Shown one piece after another: positions 11,329-21,466 of a stretch of 64,000 bases of DNA (position 1 is the first letter of the stretch; each line of letters starts with the position of its first letter). Both the position numbers and the translations under genes were made by a program. This DNA is from Venturia oleaginea (Eukaryota; Ascomycota; Dothideomycetes; Venturiales; Venturiaceae): positions 806,001 through 870,000 of the forward strand of contig JABMLP010000016.1 in the NCBI GenBank assembly GCA_013176395.1, written 5' to 3'. The notes below the pieces were generated by a model. The model was not told the DNA's origin. It did not search any database and saw only the letters and a program-made list of their open reading frames with translations.

Positions 11329-12131
11329 CACGGCGGCCGTGGAAACAGGTCGGGTAACACAATGAGCAGCTTCGTCGTGAACCAAGAATAGAAGGGCGGA
11401 TGTTGCTGGACGGGAGAACTACCGTGAAGAAGTGCCCGTCCTAGGCTCTCCTAGCGATGCATCTAGCGGTGCGCATGCAGCTTGGAAGCAGGCAAGCAGG
11501 TACACACGTACTAGTACACGAGAAGCCCCTATTCATGGGGCAGAACCCACTAAAGGGACAGTTGGGTCTTGGCTCACGCTAGCCGCGTCTCACATCTGGC
11601 GCACCTTCCATCCTCCTTCAACTCCTCACCTCCAAACTCACCACCTTCTCTTCTCCACTCAACCTCTGTACGAGTTCCATCGGGATTATGCATAGACATC
11701 AGCTTATGTAAATCCCACCACATTCTTTACTGTTCACTTCGACTTTCAGAGTCTTCACACTCCTTTCAACCACCGCTTGCCCCCTGGCTTACTGCCTGTC
11801 CACTCTTTGACTAAACTTATTTCAATTGTTCGAATCGCTCAAGTCGATTTTCCGCGCTGCTAGCTAGCCACTTTTATTTACCTCAACTCGCAACTCAATC
11901 TTACGAACGCACTCCAATACCAACGACCCTAGACAGAGGCATTGTTCATTCAAGTCCTTCGATCCTACAGCCGTCTCCTCCATTTCGCCACTTATATTGG
12001 CATACGAAGTTTGCCTTGGAAACTCTCTCCTCCCATCGACACGCTGAACGACATCAGTTCCCCCTAGAACAATTGCCGTGCTGGTCCAGATCAAATATCA
12101 CCCAGCTATTACTACGAAGTGCGCCTCCGCA

Positions 12132-14039
12132 ATGATGCAAGAAATGATGCAGGACCCCAACCAAATGATCATGGAGCAAGGAGCCTCACCCTCTCCCTCG
12201 CTCTCGCCGTCAGCGTCCGGAACGCCGTCTCACAACAACTCCGGCTCGCGCAGACCGCCGCGCAAGAGCCTCCTAACTCAGCAACAGAAGAACCAGAAGC
12301 GTCAACGTGCTACACAGGACCAACTGCTCACACTGGAAGTCGAATTCAACAAGAATCCTACACCCCCAGCTCCGGTCCGAGACCGCGTCGCAGCTGAGAT
12401 TAACATGACTGAGCGTTCTGTGCAGATCTGGTTCCAAAACAGGTGAGGGCTTCATTGTTGTCGGAGAAGAGCCACCGCTAACGCAGGGACAGGAGAGCAA
12501 AGATCAAGAATATTGCCAAGAAGAGTATTGAGAGTGGTGAGGGTTGCAGTGAAATCCCAGAATCAATGCGTCGATACTTGGCCCTTCAGGCTATGGAGTC
12601 TGGACAGCCCCTTTCAAGCACTTTGCTCGGCCGTGGTGGAACTTTCGCGAACGGCAGCGGAATGCTGCTGAACACAGACAACAGCACAGGCAAAGTCGGT
12701 AGGTGAACCGAAAACGTAGCGACTTCGCTCACCCACCGGACCTGATCTCTAACAATCGCTAGTCATTCACCATTTTGCTTGCCGCTCCTTGAGCATCGGA
12801 TCATGGCGTCGCATTGGCCAGAGTGCCATGGACCTGGTAATATTCTATTCACCTGAGAAATGCTGCGTCACATACTACATCAACAACGACTCCGCTGGTT
12901 ACAAAATCGAGTACCCATTCTCATTCATCAAAAACATTACACTGGAGAATGGTGACCCTGCAAGCAATGCCGAGGGCGCCTCGCAGCGACCAGGTGGGCT
13001 CATTGTTGAGCTGACTAGACCTCCAAACTTTTGGATGGACTCTTCCGGATCTGGTGGGTTCTACCCGTGTGGTGACTTTACGGAAGATCAACAGGCATCG
13101 AACTGTATGATGCACCATCTCGGCGGACACCCGAAAGTATTGACCGGACAGTTGGCCAAGCTTGTTGCTCTCGAGTCTTTCCAGAACAGGCATCAGATCT
13201 ACGACCCGAATCAACTCGCGGCTTCCGCCCCCGTCTCTCCCATCAATCACAGACCAGCATCCCAGCCAAACCACCATGCTGGACAGCAACCAATGGGTAT
13301 ATTCCACGACACTCCCTTTGGTGTCGGTGTAGGACTGGCACCACCGCGTGGACACAAGAGACAGCGCAGCCGATCGGTACCAGTCGCCATTGACTTCTCC
13401 ATGCTCCGCCACCCAATGCCATCGTTCCTGATGCACGAAGCGCCACCTGCTCCCTACCAAGGACAGCTCGATATCGTGGCGCCTATTCCACAATATCAAC
13501 ATCACAACCACAACGGACCTACACCCATGGAACAGACCCTAAGCATTGATACCTCTGATGGCTACAACATGAACTTCCAAAACTACCATCCCATGTCTGC
13601 GACTACGGCACCATCTCCTTCAGACGTCGGCACTCCAGCGTTCTACACATCGGGACCTACCCAAGAGAATGTAGCAGCATCTCACATGGGCTCACCGTAC
13701 ACAGGTCACCAATTCATGTCTCCAATGCCAGAACACAGCAACATCCATGTCCAAGCTCCGTCGCCTTTGAACGGTCTGAATCAGATCGCCAATCAGTCAC
13801 CTCCGCTTACATCCTTGGGCCGACGAGCTTCTACGGATATGTACCAAATATCTCATGAAGGTCACATGCTTGATGATAGCATGTTTCTGGGCGACATGAA
13901 GCAGCCCATGTCGCTGCCTTTCCGTGCTCCTATGCATGAAGAACAACAACACCAGGAGATGGACATGAACACTGTGATGAATTACGGTACCATCGACCCA
14001 TCGAACCTCGGCCACCAAAACAACAACATGGGCATGTAA
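12132..14039 (+). CDS. Homeobox transcription factor, fungal HTF1/HOX2-like
   Basis: Exons 12132-12442, 12493-12698 and 12763-14039 (introns of 50 and 64 nt); 597 aa. The homeodomain lies at about residues 45-110: [18 protein letters not shown] in helix 1, [17 protein letters not shown] in the recognition helix. The first intron splits the codon for the second Arg of QNRRAK. After it comes a conserved fungal block ([14 protein letters not shown] ... [28 protein letters not shown]) and a long Pro/Gln/His/Met-rich C-terminus suited to transactivation. The layout matches homeobox proteins such as Magnaporthe MoHox2/Htf1, which control conidiation; the function here is inference. Starts with MMQEMMQ; upstream in-frame codons lack an ATG. 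The 5' leader appears long. Confidence 0.85.
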
Positions 14040-16369
14040 ATATCGTCTGCGCACCACGACTGTGCGTCGTACAAAAACGCGCTCCGCGGCGCTTGGAATC
14101 TTGCAACAAAGTCTTTTCTCGTGCGTATTGCATGCGGATCGAAACTCGCTCCCGTCTTATGAGACGGGACTTAATATTTCCATTGATTTGTATGCTTTTT
14201 CATATGTCTACTCTGACGTAAACTCTACGACTTGATCCGAAGGCTCAGACTGGCGAAACGGCGTTATCTATTACATCTTGGTCTTACTGTTGGTTGTCTG
14301 TTGGAATCGTCTGCAGAATGTTCACATTACGGCCGGAAATTTAGGAAGTGAACAAGCATATTGCCAAAAGAAGAAGTGGCGGACTGGTGGAACCTGCGCC
14401 GGTTGTTTATTGCGAAATGCCGTTTCATTCTTCTTTGCATTCGAGAAGGCACGGTTTATGCGCTTTCTTGATTTTCTCAGGAGTGTGGCAGGGTTTGGGG
14501 GGAGGGGGCGCGGCTTTGTGGTGTTACATTTCGACTGACGGGTTACTTCACTTACTCTCATTTCCGCGAGTATTTTCTCTCGATATCCGCAGTGCGATTT
14601 GTCGCCTCTTTTGTTGCGTCTTCTTCTTTCTGCCTCTTTTGTAAGAGGTGGAATACTTCTCTGGAGACGATTTGCTAAGGTGACTTCTCCCGAGACCCTT
14701 GTTTACAGGAGGACTTGTTTCATAGCCTTTTTCCCAACTCATATGATGTTTGCTTTGTTGAACTTGAAACTTTGTCCATCATGCGCACTTTTTCTACAAA
14801 TCCCATCCTCAGACGAACTTGAAAATGCCGTGTGCGAAGTCTGTCTATCTGAGTTTCACATTCCCACTTGTCGTTGGAGTCGTTTTCGATCCATTATTCT
14901 ACACCGCTTTTCCGTCGCGCGCGCTCTCCGGAGTATGAGGTTTTGCGTCTGGAAAACTCGACGTTCTATGCCTTTTCGAGACCTTGCAATGACAATTCAC
15001 CGACCTGTCGCCATACGCGCCGCATGATAACTCGACGAGCACGACTACTTTTTTTGGCTACCATACCATACCAAGCAGGTTGGCGTTGGCGTTGGCGCTG
15101 AGCCTCTATGGCCCCCCTACCTATTTATATACCTAGTAGGGGTAAGATACGTAGTAGAAGAATAGAGCTAGAGCTAATTAGTACCCATTGGAACCCTGGT
15201 CCTATCCAAAGCGGTTGCGTGCGGTCCTTGCCTTGCGTCATGACTTTGAATGGGTAACGTGGTTGTGGATTCTGTTTTTTCCTTTTTTTCCCTTTTTTTT
15301 GGTAGGAGAATAGGAGGTAAGGGGAGTTCTACTTTTTTTACTGTTGTGCTGCGATTGTGTTTTGGGTGGGAGGGACCCGCTTTCGTATCGTGGACTTTGG
15401 TTTCGGATTCTTGGGTTTATTCTTGGTGTTGGCTTTGGGTTTTCTTCCTCTTTTTCTGCTTCTTTTTTTGGTTTTTTTTTTTTTCGTGGATCGGAGGAGG
15501 GTGTGAGGGAGGGATTTTGAAGGGGTTCTTGCCGACGGGTGGTTTTGGGGGTTAGATCCGTTCAAGGCGTTTGGCGTCGTGTGTTAGCGCGATAGTTGTT
15601 TTTCTTTTTTTCTTTGGAATGGTGGATTTTTGGAGGTAGGGAGGGAAAAGGGGTGTGTGAGGATTGGCTGTGACTTCTTGGATCTTTTATGGAGGGAGAG
15701 GGGGAGGGCTTCGATCGATCAAAGCTTTTGTGGTATGATTATTTCTCCTTTAGGGTTATTTGTTCTGAGACTACGACATTGGTATGCCGCGCCTTCCATG
15801 TTCTCTGCTTTGGGCTAACTGAATTTGTCGCTGGAGGATGAGGGATATTAAAGGACTGAGGTAGGTGTTGCGATAAAAGTTAAGTTTCGCTCAAGAGACC
15901 GATGATGGGAGTTTACGATGGAGAATGGGACTTTGCATTACAGGGCACTAGGTGACTTTGGAGGAGGGAATGTGAGTCTGTACTCTGTAACCGCTCAACG
16001 AAATAAGTAGGTCCAGTTACGATATAGCTGAGTTGGCACGCAACACCAAATGAATATATTCGCGAATGGTTTGAACAACTGAAGGCAGGTAAAGAGCAGA
16101 GATCGGAGGAAAGCTACCAACTGCTATTCTCAGCTCGCGATTTGCTATTTAAGTTCGCAGGTGGAAATCCTGGAGCTCGCGATCCCGATCCATGTGAGGT
16201 TGGTGTTTGCATTCGGGCTCGGGCTCGCCGATGTGAAAGTAGTGAGTATTGTTTTCCAAATTTGTCCCCAGTGAGAGGAGCTTCCAAGTGCAATCATGAG
16301 AAGTTAACCCATGGATAAGGGGTTCCGTAACAGTAGACTGTTGGAGAAATATTATTGCTGGGGAGATAA
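14040..16369. other. Long non-coding interval with a G/T-rich tract
   Basis: About 2.3 kb downstream of the homeobox gene. From about 15260 to 15700 the plus strand is strongly G/T rich with repeated poly-T runs. Open frames here (for example 15250-15555) come from this bias (Phe, Trp, Gly runs) and are rejected as genes. Part may be the homeobox 3' UTR. Confidence 0.45.
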
Positions 16370-16584
16370 ATGATAAACGACCTACTACTGAATATACTGA
16401 TCAGCATTCTTTTAGCTAGCACCGGGCCTGTCTATCAATGCTCGCAAAAGATTCGGACACTTCAAGAGCTGCCTCGGAAGACCAGAGCAACTCATGAATT
16501 GATAATTCTCCGGTTTGCTCGAAGCTTACATCGATGGCAGAGTCCATCGCTTCCAAGATTAAGAGACATCTTTGAGCACACGAA

Positions 16585-16902
16585 TTGTCTTCTGCTGCGA
16601 AAACTCTTCCATCATGGCCCCATCACCACAACCCACCCACACAAGGAAGATACATGCAAAGCCCGACTGAACCATCTACAACACCACCAGGTCACGATGC
16701 TCTCGAAGCACTTGGGAAAGGCCGTGCACAAAAAGCAGGATCCAAGATATTGTCCATAATGACGCGACATGGAAGAAAGCCGGGGACAATGGAAGAGACC
16801 GAGAACTATCAATCTCCCATCGAACGGATGCCAGCCGAACTGCTTGTTGAAGTCGACAAACGCCTGCCCGAAGGTTCTTGCATCGCATCGGTTCCCACCT
16901 GA
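16585..16902 (+). pseudogene. F-box-like relic
   Basis: A plus-strand frame contains SPIERMPAELLVEVDKRLPEGSCIAS (16824-16893), which looks like an F-box core (LPxELLxEIxxxLP) as found in fungal F-box proteins that recruit substrates to SCF ligases. It has no good ATG, stops shortly after, and no matching continuation was found in any frame. A degraded F-box gene is the best reading, but the similarity is short and could be chance. Confidence 0.25.
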
Positions 16903-18049
16903 ATTTACCTGTCATCCATTGTTTCAAGCTTGGTACGTTTTTTTACTTACTAGAGAAAATACGAAGCTTTCGTCAAAAAAGGCCGCCTCGAATATGCGCT
17001 GAAAGCTGCGCTGGTGGTCGAGGCTGAGATGGATCAAGAGTAAAAGAGATACGAATGGCACATATGAATGGTCGCATGTTCTCATTACAGAGACATACAT
17101 GCATGAGCACTCTTGGTTCTCGTCTTACCAATATCGGATATCGGAGATTACTCGAGAAGAGGGAGTGCATGGGTGTCAAGTTGGAGATTTAGGTCTGCCC
17201 ATGCTACAGCCTTGCTGGGTCCACTTGGTCGAAGAAGGCCTACATTACATAGGCCGTTCAAGTGTTTGGCATGAGACACAGGCCAGATTTTAATTCCAGG
17301 ATGGTATATATCCAGGCTCCGCGATGAACGATTCATGATACCAAGTCAGTCGATCATGGTTCCGCTTTATCCAGGCAGGACCTGGAAAAGTTCGTCGGGG
17401 TTGCACATTGCAGTGCCATCACACATAGCAATGCATTTGAACACGATCTCCACGCCCAGAACCGGGGAAGGGCCGACTGCGTGGTTAGAGTCTATTTCGA
17501 TCCGGATTTCCTTCGCGTTGAGAGGGTTGTTCTGATATATGCTCACGACAAAGAGCCTCCGTCACAGCGAGCAAACAAACCGGTGGACGAGATCATGCCC
17601 GATCCATGTCGATATCAAGAATAGATGTCGGCAATGAGAAAGCATGGAGATTTGTTGTCTCTTCTCGCGGAAGGTCTCAAGAGACACTTTCTATCAAATC
17701 GCCTCTTGTCTCTACGGGAATACTGGCCACAACGTGACAATCCAGTTATGGAAGTATGTGAAGGAGATGAAGGTAAAGGGGAACGAGAGCTCGGTGGATG
17801 GTATATCCCCTGTCGATCGTTCATCATGTTATTAAGGATGACTTTGTGTTAGCCCGGACCACGCTAGGGTGGGCGAGTACATAAGGCATCTGCGGTGCTC
17901 GGGTCTTGAATGGGGTGACCTGAGTACACAGTTCCAAAAGCTCTGGTTTCCCTAGTTGCTTTACTTTCAGATATGCGTAGCAAAAGTTTGGCCATGGAAA
18001 GAGAATTACTTGTTAATTATGACACCACAAGGTCGCACTCGATTGTGAC
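16903..18049. other. Intergenic, nothing recognised
   Basis: About 1.1 kb of mixed short frames on both strands. It may hold further remains of the F-box relic and the 3' end of the minus-strand PARG-like gene. Confidence 0.4.
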
Positions 18050-19510
18050 CTACTTATCATCTCTGTCAATCTCATCGTGTCCATCCTCATCCTCATCGTC
18101 TAGCTCATCTTCTTCAAACTCATCTTCTCCCTCACCATCTTCTTCGCCGTCTGATATGTCTCCTGCTAGGCTTATGCTGTCACTCGCATCCACGGAAGCC
18201 GATTCTTGTCCGACTTCTTCCATCTGACCTTGCAAAGAAGCAAGCGCATTTTTCAGCGCTTGCCGTAGTAGAGGTGACTTCGCCTGCTCGAGGTCTAATT
18301 CCAAGGCCCGAACTTTCTCCATCAACTCCTCAAGATTTCGTTCGTCAACCACATTGTGGCCCTTGGTGGAAGTGTGCTCTCGCTCTGGACCGCATTCGAC
18401 CACGATATCATCACCCCAGGCCTCAGCAAATTCATCGGCTAATTTGCGATCTTTGATTGCGAAGACAATTTCCTTCAATGGTTTCCATTCACTGCCAACG
18501 GCCACGAGATCCTTGTTCTTTCCTTTTCGGGCTTTACCTAGCAGTACTTTTTTCCAAAGTAATGCAATCTCACGCACAGGGTTTCCGTAAGCTCCACAGC
18601 CCCATGCACCAAGTACTACTCGCTCAGCACCTTTTGCCTGCAAGATACGCATCACACCTCTGATCTTTTTGAGAACCAGCTCTCGATCTGCTTCATTGGC
18701 ATATACCTTTTCTGTCGCGACTAATTCCTCGTCGTCTCCTGTTCCATCTACACTGCCTGTCGGGCTTCCGATCGGTTTCTCCAACACTTCCGGAAACCTC
18801 AGCATTCCTGCACTAACGACGTCCACGAAGAATCTGTCTCTTCTACCCAGCTCTTGATCTCCTCCCTCCATTTTCGGAACCCTGAAAACGCAGACATCAG
18901 GGCTCCAGGCACCTCCCACTTCGGGCAGACGATACCATTCATCACGCAACGTCGACAAAAGTGTTGTTCTTGTACAAAGAAATTCTTCTTGAGAGGTTGC
19001 ACCGCTCAGGACACCGCCTCCAGGTCGGAGCGGCGAAGCCATATTCAGGATAGCAATGTGTTGGTTGGGCGTCTTGGGCTTCTTGGGTAGTTGACTATGA
19101 AGCTTTTGAGCAGCTTGCAAAGTGTCTGAAACTTGGATCTGGTAGATAAGGGGGCCATTGTCGTCCGATTTTGATTTTTTGCCAGAAGATGCTTGGGTTG
19201 GGATTTGTTCCTCGATATCACGGTCAAGTTCTCTGCTCTTCTTTCCACGCTTCTTCTTGGAACTGCTAGAGCCTTTAATGTCGGGCTCAATCTTGGGTAC
19301 TTCATGAAACGAGTTGCTTTTCTTCGCAGGCTGCACTGCTGGCGGATCAACGATCAACTCGGCCAGTAAGATCCCCTGCCGAGCCCGGTAATTGGTCTTT
19401 AGCAAAGTTGGAATGGTCTTGTTGATCGTAAAACGTGCATGCTTTGCTCGTTGGTATTTACGATACGACTGCGGAGCGAGCGCAGGGCTTGAGGGCTCCG
19501 TACGGCCCAT
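18050..19510 (-). CDS. Microbial-type PARG (macrodomain) protein with acidic tail
   Basis: Single exon, minus strand, ATG at 19510, 486 aa. The catalytic signature of bacterial/fungal-type poly(ADP-ribose) glycohydrolases is clear: NMASPLRPGGGVLSGATSQEEF at about 156-177, with GGG near 164-166 and the QEE pair of acidic residues near 174-176. LGAWGCGAYGNPVREIA follows about 150 residues later, closing the macrodomain. The N-terminus has a Lys/Ser-rich segment (KKKRGKK) that could act as a nuclear signal. The C-terminus is a predicted coiled coil (ERNLEELMEKVRALELDLEQAK) followed by a ~40-residue Asp/Glu run. The likely role is hydrolysis of ADP-ribose polymers, probably nuclear. Substrate is inference. 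The catalytic residues are intact. Confidence 0.85.
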   Translation of the reverse strand: MGRTEPSSPALAPQSYRKYQRAKHARFTINKTIPTLLKTNYRARQGILLAELIVDPPAVQPAKKSNSFHEVPKIEPDIKGSSSSKKKRGKKSRELDRDIEEQIPTQASSGKKSKSDDNGPLIYQIQVSDTLQAAQKLHSQLPKKPKTPNQHIAILNMASPLRPGGGVLSGATSQEEFLCTRTTLLSTLRDEWYRLPEVGGAWSPDVCVFRVPKMEGGDQELGRRDRFFVDVVSAGMLRFPEVLEKPIGSPTGSVDGTGDDEELVATEKVYANEADRELVLKKIRGVMRILQAKGAERVVLGAWGCGAYGNPVREIALLWKKVLLGKARKGKNKDLVAVGSEWKPLKEIVFAIKDRKLADEFAEAWGDDIVVECGPEREHTSTKGHNVVDERNLEELMEKVRALELDLEQAKSPLLRQALKNALASLQGQMEEVGQESASVDASDSISLAGDISDGEEDGEGEDEFEEDELDDEDEDGHDEIDRDDK

Positions 19511-19953
19511 GGCTACTGTTTGATTGTCCGTATACTGCTGTAAATCGGCTGTTTGATGGATTTCTGATCTTCTGATGATGTTGGTGATGGGTTACTTGCC
19601 ACCCTGCATAGAAACCATGATGACTGTTGGAACCATCACGGTTAAAACTCAGAAAATCCATCGGGATAAATCCAAAGAACTAGAGGTCTTCGGGCTCACA
19701 ACCGCCTTTATGATCATCAGGCAGAGGTTTTGAAAGACTTTCTACTATGCAATATAGGTGTAAGATAATTCAGCCCCGCCATCGTCAGTTTGCGATATAT
19801 GATTATGTGTCACGGGACTTCGTGATGCGCTAATGTAACCTCGCGTTCGCGGCGAGTCGATGCTCGCGTCTTCTACCGCACTTTCCTCTGATCAACATTC
19901 ACTCATCAATCATCAATTTCATCATAGCATTTGTTTCGGCTACAAAGAACTTA
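19511..19953. promoter_or_regulatory. Divergent intergenic region between PARG-like and BTB-like genes
   Basis: About 440 bases between two divergent starts. No gene is seen. It should contain both promoters. Confidence 0.35.
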
Positions 19954-21466
19954 ATGTTATTACCAGAGCGTCCATTGAAAGCTGCAATTCCTTCAGGCTA
20001 TGTCAGCTATGGCGGCCTCGTATCCCCAGACGGATCCAACACGCCGGAGTCCACGGGATCAATTTCCGAGATTGGTTTCGGAAATCTGGACACGGTGGTC
20101 ATCAAGAAAGAAGAGCCGCAAGAAGATGACGCGATCGAAGCACATGCCGATATTGATAATGAAGAGTCCTTGCTCAGCGACACACCTCTCAGCTATGTCG
20201 ACGCCGACGGGAATCTCAAGTTACGGCTTCCCATTGGCGACAACGACTTAGTCTTTGTCCTCTCCTCCGCACGAATGCAACATGTGAGCAAGGTCTGGCG
20301 GAGCTTGATCCAGGAACTATCTCCTACGACCGGCGGCAATATGCGTGAGATGTCGATGCCAATGGACAACGGAAACGCCATGCTCATCTTGGTGAACATC
20401 GCCCATGGTCGCTTCCGCAATGTCGACCATTATCGACTCTTGGGTGTAATACACGACCTGGCATCCATATGCGAGCACTACGAATGCTCAGAGCTTGCCA
20501 TGCCTTTCGTCACGCCTTGGATAGATATTGTTTTTCCTCCAACCTCCGAAGTCGATGTGCTGAAATGGATCCGCACCTCATGGGTTTTTGGATGCGAAAT
20601 GATCTTCAGAGCGTATCTAAAACATGTTGTCTTAAACAGCTACTTCATTGGACAAGAGGGCAATCGTGAGCTTAGTGTGAACGGGCAAGCGGTTTATGGA
20701 TACCTTCCTGCGGACATGCAAAAATCGATTCTCGGTTAGTAACGAGGGTCGATCGCTGGCCATATTGCTCTGTGTACAACAGTTTCATGCTAACGTAATG
20801 ATTAAAAAACATAAAATCATGCCGATCCTTACTTCTCGAACAAATTTCCGAACAATGTGACAATGCGTCTAAGTTTGCTCAGTGGGAAAGCTATGGATTA
20901 TGCCGTGGCAATTCATGCTGCACTTGGTCATTCGGTTGTTTTTCAAGGCAGATGCAGTGTCTTGAGGAGATTCTGGGCGTCTCTATTTCTCAGATGAAAG
21001 AGACTACCATGAGTGTCACAGAATTCGCTACAGAACTGTTGGGCTTAGAGGCTGAGCCTTTTCCGACTGTCAAGTCTCATACCTGCAAGTTCAACGACTT
21101 CAAATACCGCATCAGCCGAAGCCTGTATTTGAGGATCTTCCGCATCACAGGAAGCACTTTGAAAGCCCCTTGTTCACGAAATACAGTTAAGTGGTTGGGT
21201 CAACGTACGGCACTATCGGACTTCTACCTATAGACTTCGAGTCTACTTCTCCCGAAGATGCGGACGCAACGTTCAGGCCAGACACGACCCTTATTGAGCC
21301 TCTCGAGGAATAATTTTCAGTCGACGTTGCTGCAGTTGAAGCAGATATGTACGATAGATTTCCTGGCTATATTGGTGTTGACGACGACAGCATGGACATT
21401 GATGACACTAGCGATGATGATGAGGATGAGTTTGACGATGATGACTTGGACGTCATTCCAAGGTAG
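19954..21466 (+). pseudogene. BTB/POZ-like protein gene, 3' half disrupted
   Basis: The 5' part, 19954-20739, is a clean 261-codon frame. It has GNLKLRLPIGDNDLVFVLSSARMQHVSKVWRSLI, typical of fungal BTB-like proteins, then LASICEHYECSELAMPFVTPWI. The frame then stops (..KSILG). Downstream coding-like sequence continues: from about 20820, LLLEQISEQCDNASKFAQW to HTCKFNDFK, then a frame change, then a frame carrying two TAA codons (after ..PLFTKYS and ..PLEE) and ending with an acidic tail that stops at 21464-21466. If both TAA were CAA, the tail would be one continuous protein. No clean acceptor joins the halves. Fungal BTB proteins often work as Cul3 adaptors or transcription partners. The 5' frame alone might still be expressed; a mis-split multi-exon gene is the alternative. 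Confidence 0.5.

Larger units (their letters stand above)
8824..12131. other. Long gene-poor interval; its right part is the homeobox gene leader and promoter
   Basis: About 3.3 kb with no recognisable protein. Frames such as 9857-10042 (one hydrophobic stretch) and 10631-11053 minus have no family motif. Two small tandem repeats are present (9463-9498 and 11281-11328). The last ~500 bases, CT-rich with many short cytosine runs, look like a typical promoter and 5' leader of a regulated fungal transcription factor gene. Confidence 0.45.

Noticed and set aside
15250..15555. 101-codon Phe/Trp/Gly-rich frame
   Set aside because: Produced by the G/T-rich tract. Poly-Phe and Gly runs are a base-composition effect, and the opposite strand gives Lys/Arg runs.
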